From positions 1-41,803 of the forward strand of contig DATDBU010000045.1 in the NCBI GenBank assembly GCA_036524675.1: a stretch of DNA of 41,803 bases. The letters run 5' to 3'. The position numbers and the translations under genes are program-made. Origin of the DNA: DATDAW01 sp036524675. Lineage in GTDB: Bacteria; Verrucomicrobiota; Verrucomicrobiia; Chthoniobacterales; DASVRZ01. The notes under the pieces are model-generated. The model worked only from the letters and a program-made list of their open reading frames with translations, was not told the DNA's origin and made no database searches. Of the stretch, positions 7,781 to 16,785 are shown in pieces (positions within the stretch are counted from its first letter, which is position 1; each line of letters starts with the position of its first letter).

Positions 7781-9496
7781 ATGCATTTGTCCCCTGACCA
7801 AAAAAATGCCGGTGTGCTCGCACCGGTTTTTGCGCTGCGCTCGAAAAACGACCTTGGAGTCGGTGATGTGGCTGGGCTTCGGGCATTTGTAGATTGGTCG
7901 GCGGACATAGGCATCAAAGTCGTGCAGATTCTGCCAATCAATGAGACTGGCGGGGACAGCAGTCCGTACAACGCCATCAGCTCGGTGGCCATCGATGTGA
8001 CCACGATCGATACGTCGCCGGCAGCGATTTCGGAACTCACACCACAGGCTTACAAGCGGGTGATCGAAGAATACGATCTCGAGGCCCTCCGCGAGGGTGG
8101 AGTGGATTATGCCAATGTTAAGAGCCTGAAGCACAGGCTGCTTGCGAAGGCGTTTACGCATTTCTTAGAAAAGGAAAGGAAGTCTCCCAGTTCGCGCGGA
8201 AAGGAGTTCGTTCGATTCCGCGAAATAGAAAGCGAGTGGCTGAGTCCCTACGCCATCTTCCGGGTGCTGATGGAACGCAACCACACGGAGCAATGGAACT
8301 GCTGGCCGGCTGAGCATTCCACTCCGGAATCGGCCGCCGAATGGCTCAAGGCTCAACCTGCAAAAGTGCAGAAGGAATTCGAGACACGGGTTACTTATTT
8401 CAAATACGTGCAATGGATTGCGTTCAGCCAATGGCGGGCGGTGAAACTGCATGCCGAATCTCGCGGCGTAGCGCTGATGGGCGACGTGCCGTTTGGCGTC
8501 AGTTATTTCAGCTCTGATGTGTATTCGGATCGCGAATCATTCGTGCTCGATTGGTCGGGAGGAGCGCCGCCGGAGCCGTATTTCAAGGACGACGAATTCA
8601 CGCAGAAATGGGGCCAGAACTGGGGTATCCCGCTCTACAATTGGGACATCATGCAGGGGAACAACTTCCGCTGGTGGCGTCAACGGGTGCGGATGGTCCG
8701 GGAGATTTTTCATATTTTCCGGATCGATCACGTCCTGGGCTGCTACCGCATTTATGCGTTTCCCTGGCGACCGGAAGAAAACACGGACTTTCTGGCGCTG
8801 TCGCATGAAGAAGCAGCGGCGAAGACGGGGGGCCGTTTGCCGGGATTCAAACCACGCGACGACTCGAATCCGGAGAATTGCGAGGCGAACCGCCAGGAAG
8901 GCGAGGCTCTGCTGAAGGTTTTGCTTGAGGAAACAGGTGAATTCCGGCTCGTCGGTGAAGACTTGGGGATGGTGCCGGATTACGTCCGACCAAATCTCGC
9001 GTCGCTTGGCATCGCGGGATTCAAGATCCCGATCTGGGAACGCGAATGGCACGAAGAGTTGGTCCGGGGCGAACACTATCAGCGGTTATCGCTGGCGACG
9101 TATGGGACGCACGATCACGAGCCCATCCGTGCATTGTGGGAGCGCTGGCATGCGTCGATTGTTGCCAACGACGAAGCTGCCAACGACGCGAAGGCCGACA
9201 TGCATCGGTTGATGCGCTATGCGAATCTGGACACAAACCACGGTTGGCCGGAGTTGACCCCAGAGATTCACCTTGCGTTGCTTGCTGCGCTTTTCCGATG
9301 CAACTCGTGGATCGCGAGTTTGATGATCACTGATCTTTTCGGCTCCACGGTGCGTTTTAACGTTCCGGGTGCCGTATCCACGGCGAATTGGAGTAATCGT
9401 CTTGCTATTCCTGTCGAGGATTGGAAGAGCGATCAGAAAATCGGTCCGCTGAGTCTTAAAGTCCGTGATCTGCTAAATGAAACGGGAAGGGCGTAG
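7781..9496 (+). CDS. malQ: 4-alpha-glucanotransferase (GH77, amylomaltase)
   Basis: A cytosolic GH77 disproportionating enzyme that transfers alpha-1,4-glucan segments between maltodextrins, acting in glycogen or maltodextrin metabolism. The N-terminal VFALRSKNDLGVGDVAGL and the QILPINETGGDSSPYN motif are characteristic. By comparison with amylomaltases the catalytic nucleophile should be Asp316 in the RIDHVLG motif, the acid/base Glu393 in the VGEDLG motif and the third carboxylate Asp445 in the YGTHDHE motif; all are present. Length is 571 residues, between bacterial amylomaltase (about 500) and the long MalQ type. No ribosome-binding site stands out before the ATG. It follows the helicase gene by 56 bp, probably by chance rather than function. 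Confidence 0.93.
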   Translation: MHLSPDQKNAGVLAPVFALRSKNDLGVGDVAGLRAFVDWSADIGIKVVQILPINETGGDSSPYNAISSVAIDVTTIDTSPAAISELTPQAYKRVIEEYDLEALREGGVDYANVKSLKHRLLAKAFTHFLEKERKSPSSRGKEFVRFREIESEWLSPYAIFRVLMERNHTEQWNCWPAEHSTPESAAEWLKAQPAKVQKEFETRVTYFKYVQWIAFSQWRAVKLHAESRGVALMGDVPFGVSYFSSDVYSDRESFVLDWSGGAPPEPYFKDDEFTQKWGQNWGIPLYNWDIMQGNNFRWWRQRVRMVREIFHIFRIDHVLGCYRIYAFPWRPEENTDFLALSHEEAAAKTGGRLPGFKPRDDSNPENCEANRQEGEALLKVLLEETGEFRLVGEDLGMVPDYVRPNLASLGIAGFKIPIWEREWHEELVRGEHYQRLSLATYGTHDHEPIRALWERWHASIVANDEAANDAKADMHRLMRYANLDTNHGWPELTPEIHLALLAALFRCNSWIASLMITDLFGSTVRFNVPGAVSTANWSNRLAIPVEDWKSDQKIGPLSLKVRDLLNETGRA

Positions 9497-9540
9497 GGAA
9501 TTTAGACGTCGGAACGAAGAATGCAGAGCGTAAGGCGACA

Positions 9541-9620
9541 TTGATAAACTGCGCCCGACGGTGTTTATGGCAAAAGCCTCGTTTGACACCCCCGGCCGCT
9601 AGTCCTAGTACAAGAGGAGC
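9541..9620 (+). promoter_or_regulatory. Candidate promoter region and unusually close ribosome-binding site of mdh
   Basis: Two sigma70-like candidates can be seen. TTGATA (9541-9546) with a 17-bp spacer and TTTATG (9564-9569) would give a leader of about 45 nt. TTGACA (9583-9588) with a 17-bp spacer and TAGTAC (9606-9611) would start transcription almost at the ATG. A purine-rich GAGGAG lies at 9614-9619, only one base before the ATG and closer than usual. Neither promoter is certain. Confidence 0.3.
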
Positions 9621-10604
9621 ATGAACAAAGCTCCCATTAAAGTCGCTGTTACGGGTGCCGCTGGTCAAATCGGTTACTCGCTTCTGTTCCGTATCGCCTC
9701 TGGTTCAGTGTTTGGACCGGATCAACCTGTCGAACTGCACCTCATCGAAATCCCACCGGCGCTAGGAGCGCTCGAAGGCGTCGTCATGGAACTCGACGAT
9801 TGCGCTTTTCCCCTACTTAAAAAAATCATCCCCACTGCGGACCTTGGAGAAGGATTCTCGGGGGTTAACTGGGCGCTGCTGGTCGGCAGCGTTCCCCGCA
9901 AAGCAGGAATGGAGCGCAAAGATTTGCTGAACATCAACGGTGGCATTTTCACCGGACAAGGCAAAGCCATCGCCGCGAACGCGGCTTCCGATGTCCGCGT
10001 GCTTATCGTCGGCAATCCGTGCAATACGAATGCTCTCATCGCAAAAAACAATGCGAAAGACGTGCCTGCAAACCGCTGGTTTGCCATGACTCGACTCGAC
10101 GAAAATCGCGCCAAGTCGCAGCTCGCAAAAAAGGCCAGCGTCGATATCACCGAAGTCAGCAATCTCGCGATTTGGGGGAATCATTCAGCCACGCAGTATC
10201 CCGATTTTTACAACGCCAGAATTGGTGGCGCGCTTGCGCCGGACGTCATCTCCGATCTCGACTGGCTGAAGACAGGTTTTATCAGCACGGTCCAGCAGCG
10301 CGGCGCCGCGATCATTAAAGCGCGCGGCTCGTCTTCGGCAGCATCGGCAGCAAACGCGGCGATTGATACGGTGCGTTCTCTGATCACCCCAACTCCGGCA
10401 GGCGACTGGTTTAGCGTCGCCATTAGTTCCGACGGAAGTTACGGCGTTGAGGAAGGTTTGATGTCGTCCTTCCCCGTCCGGTCTAACGGAACCGATTGGG
10501 AGATTGTCCAAAATGTGCCGGTCAATCAATTCAGCCGCGCCAAGATCGACGCATCCGTCAACGAGTTGAAGGAAGAAAAATCGCTTGTCGCAGATCTCCT
10601 TTAA
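9621..10604 (+). CDS. mdh: Malate dehydrogenase
   Basis: An NAD-dependent malate dehydrogenase that interconverts malate and oxaloacetate in the TCA cycle. It belongs to the MDH type-2 (cytosolic-like) family of 325-330 residues. The Rossmann motif VTGAAGQIGYSLL lies at 10-22. The substrate-binding region includes GSVPRKAGMERKDLL and the MTRLDENRAKSQLA stretch, and the catalytic His188 is in IWGNHSATQYPD. The C-terminal SSDGSYGVEEGLMSSFPV region is characteristic. Length is 327 residues, exactly as expected. The GNAT gene starts within its last 20 bases, so the two are probably co-transcribed. Confidence 0.97.
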   Translation: MNKAPIKVAVTGAAGQIGYSLLFRIASGSVFGPDQPVELHLIEIPPALGALEGVVMELDDCAFPLLKKIIPTADLGEGFSGVNWALLVGSVPRKAGMERKDLLNINGGIFTGQGKAIAANAASDVRVLIVGNPCNTNALIAKNNAKDVPANRWFAMTRLDENRAKSQLAKKASVDITEVSNLAIWGNHSATQYPDFYNARIGGALAPDVISDLDWLKTGFISTVQQRGAAIIKARGSSSAASAANAAIDTVRSLITPTPAGDWFSVAISSDGSYGVEEGLMSSFPVRSNGTDWEIVQNVPVNQFSRAKIDASVNELKEEKSLVADLL

Positions 10605-11067
10605 GATTCGTCCCGCCGAAATGCGCGACATCCCGGCCATCGCGAATTACAATATCGCGCTGGCCGCGGAGACGGAAGATGTCATGCTCGCCCCGGCGGT
10701 TGTCGAGGCTGGAGTGCGAAGCCTCCTGGAGAATCCCTCGTTCGGATTTTACACCGTTGCGGAAACCCTCAATGGGCAGGTAGCGGGTATCGCCATGGTC
10801 ACCTATGAATGGAGTGACTGGCGAAACAAAGTCTTCTGGTGGCTCCAGAGTGTTTATATCGACGCGGCACACCGGCGCAAAAGAGTCTTTTCGCTTCTAT
10901 ATCGGCATTTGGCTGAATCCGCCGCAACGGCTGGCAACGTCTGTGGCATTCGGCTTTACGTTGAGAAGGAAAATCATCGGGCCCAGCAGACCTACCGGTC
11001 ATTAGGACTGGAGGAATCGGATTACCTGATGTTCGAGCGAATGTTGGACGACACTGCCGGGGAGTGA
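10585..11067 (+). CDS. GNAT-family N-acetyltransferase
   Basis: A GNAT-fold acetyltransferase using acetyl-CoA, of the phosphinothricin-acetyltransferase-like subtype by overall pattern. Residues 7-30 (IRPAEMRDIPAIANYN) form the first strand and helix. The central acetyl-CoA loop is degenerate (YIDAAHRRKRVFSLLYRHL, close to the Q/RxxGxG/A signature but with K-R-V-F in the loop). C-terminal YVEKENHRAQQTYRSLGL is typical. I use the TTG at 10585 because an AAGGAAG ribosome-binding sequence lies nine bases upstream and the conserved N-terminus begins there. It overlaps the 3' end of mdh by 20 bp in another frame. The substrate is unknown. Confidence 0.85.
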   Translation: MSQISFKIRPAEMRDIPAIANYNIALAAETEDVMLAPAVVEAGVRSLLENPSFGFYTVAETLNGQVAGIAMVTYEWSDWRNKVFWWLQSVYIDAAHRRKRVFSLLYRHLAESAATAGNVCGIRLYVEKENHRAQQTYRSLGLEESDYLMFERMLDDTAGE

Positions 11068-11070
11068 GCA

Positions 11071-11322
11071 CTATGGCTCCTGCTTTTGTCCTGGACGTCC
11101 TCCTGCGAGCTTGGTCGGCACGGTGAATTCCTTTACCACCATCCTTTCGCCCGTCTCCGGGTCCGTGTATTTTGCCTCGCCGTGTGTAAAAGTCGGATCC
11201 GGCGGGGCAGTGTTTTCGAACCATTTCGGAGGAACAGCCGGATCATCTTTCACGAGCATAAACAGAATCGCGTGAATGACGCCGACGCCGGCGAAAATCG
11301 ATATCCAGGTCTTTCGCGACAT
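11071..11322 (-). CDS. Small single-pass membrane protein of unknown function
   Basis: An 83-residue protein with an N-terminal transmembrane helix at about residues 5-24 (TWISIFAGVGVIHAILFMLV) and a soluble C-terminal part rich in Pro, Glu and Lys. I do not recognise a family. The codon pattern and the clear membrane anchor followed by a polar domain favour a real gene. The positive-inside rule (MSRK before the helix) puts the C-terminus in the periplasm. It converges with the acetyltransferase gene (3 bp between stops) and lies 12 bp downstream of the RelE-like gene, so it may be the last gene of an alr-relE-like-this transcript. Confidence 0.65.
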   Translation of the reverse strand: MSRKTWISIFAGVGVIHAILFMLVKDDPAVPPKWFENTAPPDPTFTHGEAKYTDPETGERMVVKEFTVPTKLAGGRPGQKQEP

Positions 11323-11334
11323 GCCGTTTTGCGT

Positions 11335-11697
11335 TCACGTTTTCCGTCGTGCCCGCTGACCTTCCTGGATTAACTCCCAAGGAACGGTCCGCGCATCTGC
11401 AGTTTCGTCATCGGTCGGTAATTTCGAGCGGAACAGAAAGTCTCGGATGGTGTTTTTATGCAAAACACGGTGGACGATGATGCCTTCGGGACATTTTCCG
11501 AAGTAGATGCGGTAATCCTTTGCGCGGTAGCGGTAGAGCTTTTTCCCGTCACGCTCGATGACGCTGTATTTCACCGCACCCGGCTTGTCGAGGTCGTCTG
11601 GGAAAAACTGAAATTCGGCCAGAAGATCCAACTGCGTCAGTGTCGGTATTGCGGCCATTTCCGCTGCGCTGATTTCGTTAAAGATGATCTGGAACAT
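11335..11697 (-). CDS. RelE/ParE-like toxin-family protein, orphan
   Basis: A 120-residue protein of the RelE/ParE plasmid-stabilisation type (cytotoxic translational repressor fold). The reading frame is open further upstream into alr, but the natural start is ATG 11697 (MFQIIFNEISAAEMAAIPTL). The core strand pattern is visible: KYSVIERDGKKLYRYRAKDYRIYFG, then GIIVHRVLHKNTIRDFLFR. This matches the family's basic RNA-contacting strand and final strand. About 25 C-terminal residues extend past the core. No RHH, MazE-like or RelB-like antitoxin gene is next to it, so it may be domesticated or paired elsewhere. It follows alr by 79 bp. Confidence 0.7.
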   Translation of the reverse strand: MFQIIFNEISAAEMAAIPTLTQLDLLAEFQFFPDDLDKPGAVKYSVIERDGKKLYRYRAKDYRIYFGKCPEGIIVHRVLHKNTIRDFLFRSKLPTDDETADARTVPWELIQEGQRARRKT

Positions 11698-11776
11698 TCC
11701 AGGTAAAATATAGGTTGCCTGCTGCGCGGGGAAAGAGTGTTTTTCGGCATAAACCACTCTGACCGCCGCACATGTC

Positions 11777-12871
11777 CTACTTGTAGACTCGCTGTACCCG
11801 TTTGCTGATTCCTGTAAAGATTTCCCAAGGAATGGTATCGGCTTTTTGCGCGAGCTCGGCGGCAGGGAGGTCCTGCCCGAAAAGGATGACTTCATCGCCA
11901 ACCGCGGCTGCAGAAACATCAGTTACGTCGACCATAATCTGGTCCATCGTCACGCGTCCGAGCACCGGGCATCGGTGGCCATGAATGAGCACGGCGGCTT
12001 CCCGGTTGGAAAGCCGCCGCTGATATCCGTCGGCGTATCCGGCAGATATCGTGGCAACGCGCGTGAGACGACTGGTAATAAAACTCCGCCCGTAGCTAAC
12101 GCCATGTCCAGCAGGGAGTTCGCGTATGAGTGTAATACGGCTTACGAGCGTCATAACTGCGCGGAGGTCCTTTTGAAATTCCGGAAGCGGCGAACTTCCG
12201 TAAAGTGCCAGTCCAGCCCGCACGAAGTCGGGTGCGTGCTCCGGGAAGCCAAGAATTCCGGCGCTGTTCAAGGCGTGTGACTGGGCGGTTTCCGGCAGCA
12301 GATGACGGACACGCGCGATAACAGCTTCGTAACGGTCGAGTTGATTCCGGGTAAAATCGGCATCTTCGTCTGCAACAGGAAGGTGCGTGGCGACAGCGGC
12401 GATTTTGAGCGAAGGCAGCGCCGCGATGGTTCGGACAGCGCCTTCGATTTCAGGTTCCAAAAAACCCATCCGTCCCATTCCAGTATCCACTGCAATATGG
12501 ACGCGAACCGGATGTGAAATGCTGCCCAGGCGGGCATAGGCTCTGGCTTCTTCGATGCTCGAAACGACGACTTGAAAGTCGTGTTGAACCGCCACCGGAC
12601 GTTCTTCCGGCAAATTGATCCCGAGAAGCAAAACTTCAGCAGTCGGCAATGCGGCCCGGACATCGAACGCCTCTTGCAGGTTTGCCACCCCGAAAATCGA
12701 GATTTTGTCCGCCAAAACAGGAATCAGCCCTGCAACCCCATGCCCATACGCATCGGCTTTGACGATGGCGATAATGCCTGGCTTTGGCCCTATTCGGGTG
12801 CGAATGACGTCGAGGTTGTGGCGAAGAGCTGCGTTGTCGATCGAGGCGACGCAGCGAGACGAGTGAAACAT
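11777..12871 (-). CDS. alr: Alanine racemase
   Basis: A PLP-dependent racemase converting L-alanine to D-alanine for peptidoglycan synthesis. The PLP lysine is Lys38 in the AIVKADAYGHG motif. The catalytic Tyr of the partner subunit is the Tyr near residue 279 in SAGYADGYQRR. GRVTMDQIMVDVT and the C-terminal PWEIFTGISKRVQRVY are diagnostic. Length is 364 residues, as usual. It starts at ATG 12871, divergent from the sterol-desaturase-family gene, with 253 bp between them. Confidence 0.96.
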   Translation of the reverse strand: MFHSSRCVASIDNAALRHNLDVIRTRIGPKPGIIAIVKADAYGHGVAGLIPVLADKISIFGVANLQEAFDVRAALPTAEVLLLGINLPEERPVAVQHDFQVVVSSIEEARAYARLGSISHPVRVHIAVDTGMGRMGFLEPEIEGAVRTIAALPSLKIAAVATHLPVADEDADFTRNQLDRYEAVIARVRHLLPETAQSHALNSAGILGFPEHAPDFVRAGLALYGSSPLPEFQKDLRAVMTLVSRITLIRELPAGHGVSYGRSFITSRLTRVATISAGYADGYQRRLSNREAAVLIHGHRCPVLGRVTMDQIMVDVTDVSAAAVGDEVILFGQDLPAAELAQKADTIPWEIFTGISKRVQRVYK

Positions 12872-13124
12872 GGGGAAAGAATGGACCGTTGAAAGTGAAA
12901 TATCCTGGCGGCTTCGACCAGCCAGTCATGGGCGTCTTTCATAGTTCAGAGTTGCGTCGCACACAATACACAGGTGAACGCGACCAGGAATGCGACACAG
13001 CGGACCCTCGGAGGTTGCAACGTAAACTTGACTCCTGCGGGCACCTGTCGCGAAGAAAAGTAAGTTTTTGCACGAATCTGATCCATAAGCGGCTCGACTC
13101 CCGAACCTCAGGAGGTCAATTCTG
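12872..13124. other. Divergent intergenic region between alr and the hydroxylase
   Basis: No gene is supported. Both flanking genes read outward, so both promoters should be here, but no -35/-10 pair is good enough to name. A strong AGGAGG at 13110-13115 sits nine bases before the TTG start of the plus-strand gene. Confidence 0.5.
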
Positions 13125-14042
13125 TTGAGAATGATGCAACAAATACGGCGCATGGTCGATTTTATGCAATGGCCACTGCTTTTTGGCGGGTCGCTGTGGG
13201 GGATGAGCTTGGGAATGGCTCATGGACACGGCACCCTCGGTTTCAACATCACTTATCTCTGCCTTGCCGTGACGCTTTTTGTACTGGAGAAAAGTCGCCC
13301 GCACGAGGACGAGTGGCTGGATTCGGACGGGCAGGAACCTGCGGACTTGGCGCACACGCTGTTCACCAAAATTTTTGTTCAGGTAATGGTGGTATCGCTT
13401 GTCAATCTGGGCATTGTGCACCAGTTCGGCGATCGTGAAAGCAGCGGCATTTGGCCTGAGCATTGGCCAATGTTTTTTCAGGTGGCCCTGGGCTTGGCGA
13501 TTGCGGAATTCGGGCTGTATTGGGCGCATCGGTTGGCGCACGAATGGATGCCGCTGTGGCGCTTCCATGCGGTGCACCACAGCTCTCGCAAGCTTTGGTT
13601 TTTCAATACGGGCCGGTTTCATTTCGTGGATACCCTGAAAAGCATGCTTTTCGCCGCGCCTCTTATCGCTCTGGCCGGCGCTCCAGGTGAAGTCTTCTTG
13701 TGGGGCAGTGCTTGCACGGCGTTTATCGGCATCCTCACCCACTGCAACGTGCGCATGCGGTGTGGCTGGCTGAACTACATTTTTAATACGCCCAACCTGC
13801 ATCGCTGGCACCATTCGATGGACTTGCGAGAGGGAAACAAAAACTACGGTGAGAATCTGGTGCTCTGGGATCTTATCTTCCGCACCTATTTTCACGAAAA
13901 AGACCGGCGTCCGCCGCAAAAGATTGGAATCCGCGAGGCGATGCCCCGGTCATTCTTTGGCCAACTGGCGGCTCCATTCTATTGGAAACGTTTTCAAGCG
14001 TCTGCGCATGAGAGAAAAGACATTCTTGGCGCGGGCAAATAA
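13125..14042 (+). CDS. Sterol desaturase / fatty acid hydroxylase family membrane protein
   Basis: A di-iron membrane hydroxylase of the FA_hydroxylase (sterol desaturase) superfamily, using O2 to hydroxylate or desaturate a lipid or carotenoid substrate. The histidine clusters needed for the di-iron site are present: HRLAHE at 135-140, HAVHH at 148-152 and LHRWHH at about 225-230. Hydrophobic segments near 17-55, 83-100, 116-135 and 175-205 give the usual four-pass layout. TTG 13125 is preferred because AGGAGG lies nine bases upstream; ATG 13131 would be 15 bases away. The C-terminus continues past the catalytic core. The substrate is not predictable from context. Confidence 0.87.
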   Translation: MRMMQQIRRMVDFMQWPLLFGGSLWGMSLGMAHGHGTLGFNITYLCLAVTLFVLEKSRPHEDEWLDSDGQEPADLAHTLFTKIFVQVMVVSLVNLGIVHQFGDRESSGIWPEHWPMFFQVALGLAIAEFGLYWAHRLAHEWMPLWRFHAVHHSSRKLWFFNTGRFHFVDTLKSMLFAAPLIALAGAPGEVFLWGSACTAFIGILTHCNVRMRCGWLNYIFNTPNLHRWHHSMDLREGNKNYGENLVLWDLIFRTYFHEKDRRPPQKIGIREAMPRSFFGQLAAPFYWKRFQASAHERKDILGAGK

Positions 14043-14202
14043 CGGCTCTTTTGCGCATGGGTCATGAAGTTTGCCCTTCCGCAATGTTAGAACCGGTTCT
14101 ATTTTAAAACGGTGTTCCCCCGACCGCGCGCTGCGGTCGAGATCTGTCCGGCGGCTCAGAAAGTCGACACCGAAGAAAACCGCCAGTCACAAGCAGATAC
14201 CT

Positions 14203-14733
14203 ATGAAAACGACAGTGTTCGGGCGCGAGGCGAAAATTGACGTTCACCGCGCATCGGTAATCCCATTCACCGTGGCTACCTGCCTCGTCGGTGCGTTTGT
14301 GGCACCTTTGTTCGCAGCTGATCCTATAACAAAGGAGCATGCTTCGGTCATTGTGGTGCCCTCGGAGATGCAGTGGACCGACAGCTCAGCTTTGCCTGCT
14401 GGTGTAAAGGTTAGCGTTCTTTATGGAGACCTGAAGAAAGCGGAACCGTTTGGATTCCGGCTTAAAATTCCGGCCGGTGCGGTGATCGCTCCTCACACGC
14501 ATCCCGTCAATGAAAGGGTGACCGTTGTTTCCGGCTCCTTTGCGATGGGCGAAGGCGAGAAGTTCAGCCAGGAAGCCCTCAAGGACATGCCTGTCGGCAG
14601 CATTGCGATATTCCCGAAAGGTTGTCCGATGTTCGCCTTAGCCAAGGAAGAGGCTGTCGTTCAGGTAAACGGCGAAGGGCCATGGGGCATTACCTATATT
14701 AATCCCGAGGACGACCCGCGGAACAAAAAATAG
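14203..14733 (+). CDS. Exported cupin-domain protein
   Basis: A 176-residue protein starting at ATG 14203 (MKTTVFGREAK); the frame is open upstream to 14071 but those residues are basic and not signal-like. Residues 15-38 form a signal peptide (ASVIPFTVATCLVGAFVAPL, then FAADP), with likely cleavage after FAA, so the protein acts in the periplasm. The remainder is a single cupin barrel: IPAGAVIAPHTHPVNERVTV carries the metal-binding His-x-His...Glu set, and MPVGSIAIFPKGCPMFALA is the second cupin motif. Function is unknown; such secreted cupins can be dioxygenases, isomerases or binding proteins. Confidence 0.82.
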   Translation: MKTTVFGREAKIDVHRASVIPFTVATCLVGAFVAPLFAADPITKEHASVIVVPSEMQWTDSSALPAGVKVSVLYGDLKKAEPFGFRLKIPAGAVIAPHTHPVNERVTVVSGSFAMGEGEKFSQEALKDMPVGSIAIFPKGCPMFALAKEEAVVQVNGEGPWGITYINPEDDPRNKK

Positions 14734-14845
14734 AAGGGCAGTCAGTAACATTTGGGAGCGGGCGCACCGTTTTTTTTAGTCGAAGGACTTTCAGACGCTT
14801 TTCTTGGACGTCAAAAGGCGGCAGGATGGGGGCTTCCACGTCCTC

Positions 14846-16738
14846 ATGCGTTCCTATGATTGTCCCAGTTGCGGTGCCACGCTCCATTTCGAATCGAGTA
14901 TTGCTGTTTCTGCGGTGTGCGCATTTTGCCGATCGCTGGTCGTCCGGCGCGATCTGGACGTAGAGACGCTTGGCTCACTGGCGCAATTGCCGCCGGATTT
15001 AAGCCCTCTGCAAATCGGGACAACTGGAACCCTGGGCGGGCGCGGGTTCCGGCTTGCGGGACGGCTGCGTTGGCAATGGGCGGGGGGCAGCTGGACCGAA
15101 TGGTTCGCCGAATTCGCCGGCGGCGAAGGCTATGGCTGGCTGGGTGAGTCACAAGGATTTTACATGCTGACGACCTCAACGGAGGTTTCAGATTTGCAGG
15201 CAGTCGATCAACTGGAGGCAGGGCAACAACTTAACATTGCCGGAAGGAACTGGACCGTAATCGATATCAAAACGGCGACATGCGTGGGAGGCGAGGGGGA
15301 GTTGCCCGAAGCCGTTTCACAGGGAAAGGCAAGACTCGCAGCGGATTTGCAGGGCTCCGGCGGTGCATTTGCCTCGTTGGAGGCTGTGGAAGACGGTGCG
15401 GAGTTTTTCGTGGGTAGGTATGCGCGTTTCGCGGATCTGAATTTCGGGAATCTGCGTGCGGTCCCTGGTTGGTCGCCTGGGGCAGAAGGAAAACGCTTGG
15501 AAGGAGTTACGACGAGTTTTTCATGCCCGAATTGCGCGGCTCCAGTCGAACTGCGCGCCGCGGGACTGACGATGTCGGCGGTTTGCGGGAGCTGCGGAAC
15601 AATCATCGACACATCAGATCAGCGCCATCAGATCCTCGAAACGGCGAAGCTCCGACTGTCGGCAGATCGTCTGGATATTCCGATAGGCCGCCGCGGAACC
15701 TTTCGCGGCACTGAATACGAAGTGATCGGTTTCGTTCGCCGGAAGGATTCGTATTCCACGTGGTCCGAATATCTGCTTTTCAATCCCTGGCGCGGATTCG
15801 ACTGGCTTGTGACGTGGGGTGGGCACTGGAGCTTTGTCGAGCGAATGTTGCAGCCGCCCAATGAGCAGGGCAACGCTGTATCGGACGGCTCGCGGAGCTT
15901 TCGGCTTTTCGCAAGATACGAAGCAGCAGTTTCATCAGCACTCGGCGAATTCTATTGGCAAACCTCGACGTCAGAACGGACGCATGTGGCGGATTACATC
16001 GCGCCACCCTACGTGATTTCGAAGGAAACGTATCCGGACCTGGCCGAAGTCACTTGGTCGCGTGGTGAGTATGTTTCCGGAAAGGAAATCGAGAGGTCCT
16101 TTGGTTTGGAAGACTTGCAGGAGCCATCGGGCGTTTATCTCAATCAACCGAATCCCTATCGACAAAAATGGAGCACGCTCCGTTTGCCCCTGATCGCCGC
16201 CATCATTTTGCTAGTCGCCTTACAATTATTCTTCGCTGCGACGTCGCCCACGCGTGAAGTCTTCTCAGGCAACTATCTTTTCCGTAAAACCGATGGGGAA
16301 CGCGTGCTGGCGACGGATCCCTTTGACCTGAAAGGAACGGGCAGGGTTGTTGTCGAAAGTGATGCCGCGGTTGCCAACAACTGGATCGGCTTTGACCTCG
16401 CACTTGTGGATGAGGCGACAGGGAAACGTTTCGAACAGGATATCGAGCTCGAGTATTACTATGGTCGCGATTCCGACGGCTCCTGGAGCGAAGGCAAACC
16501 GAAGGACGTTGCCTCCATCGGCGACGTGCCACCGGGCCGCTATCGCCTCGTCATTACGTCATCCGCAGACCCAAACGTAACCGAAATGCCATTCAATATC
16601 CGCGTCCGGAGCGGTGGGCTTTTCTGGTCGAATTTCTGGATGACGCTTGGTCTACTCCTGATCTTTCCTTTGTGGAACTTTTTCCGGGCACACTCTTTCG
16701 AGCATGAGCGCTGGTCCGATAGCGATTTTTCGCCGTAA
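14846..16738 (+). CDS. DUF4178 protein with two zinc ribbons and transmembrane segments
   Basis: A 630-residue protein; I use ATG 14846 (MRSYDCPSCG) and note a TTG at 14804. It has two four-Cys zinc ribbons: CPSC...CAFC at residues 6-28, and CPNC...CGSC around 230-255. Each is followed by a DUF4178 beta-rich domain with the family's YxWWSEYLL/WxEWF-like signature (here WTEWFAEFAGGEGYGWL and WSEYLLFNPWRGFDWLV). A transmembrane helix follows (about 442-462, LPLIAAIILLVALQLFFAA), then a periplasmic-type beta domain and a second helix near the C-terminus (FWMTLGLLLIFPLWNFF). DUF4178 genes are regularly next to DUF350, spermidine-synthase and SAM-decarboxylase genes, exactly as here. Biochemical role unknown. 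Confidence 0.85.
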   Translation: MRSYDCPSCGATLHFESSIAVSAVCAFCRSLVVRRDLDVETLGSLAQLPPDLSPLQIGTTGTLGGRGFRLAGRLRWQWAGGSWTEWFAEFAGGEGYGWLGESQGFYMLTTSTEVSDLQAVDQLEAGQQLNIAGRNWTVIDIKTATCVGGEGELPEAVSQGKARLAADLQGSGGAFASLEAVEDGAEFFVGRYARFADLNFGNLRAVPGWSPGAEGKRLEGVTTSFSCPNCAAPVELRAAGLTMSAVCGSCGTIIDTSDQRHQILETAKLRLSADRLDIPIGRRGTFRGTEYEVIGFVRRKDSYSTWSEYLLFNPWRGFDWLVTWGGHWSFVERMLQPPNEQGNAVSDGSRSFRLFARYEAAVSSALGEFYWQTSTSERTHVADYIAPPYVISKETYPDLAEVTWSRGEYVSGKEIERSFGLEDLQEPSGVYLNQPNPYRQKWSTLRLPLIAAIILLVALQLFFAATSPTREVFSGNYLFRKTDGERVLATDPFDLKGTGRVVVESDAAVANNWIGFDLALVDEATGKRFEQDIELEYYYGRDSDGSWSEGKPKDVASIGDVPPGRYRLVITSSADPNVTEMPFNIRVRSGGLFWSNFWMTLGLLLIFPLWNFFRAHSFEHERWSDSDFSP

Positions 16739-16785
16739 TCCTCGGCCAATGATGACGACTGATTCAATCTGAAATCCAAATTTCC

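Noticed and set aside
9583..9611. TTGACA / TAGTAC promoter immediately before mdh
   Set aside because: Transcription would start at about 9618, leaving the GAGGAG ribosome-binding sequence outside the message, so the upstream TTGATA/TTTATG pair is at least as likely.
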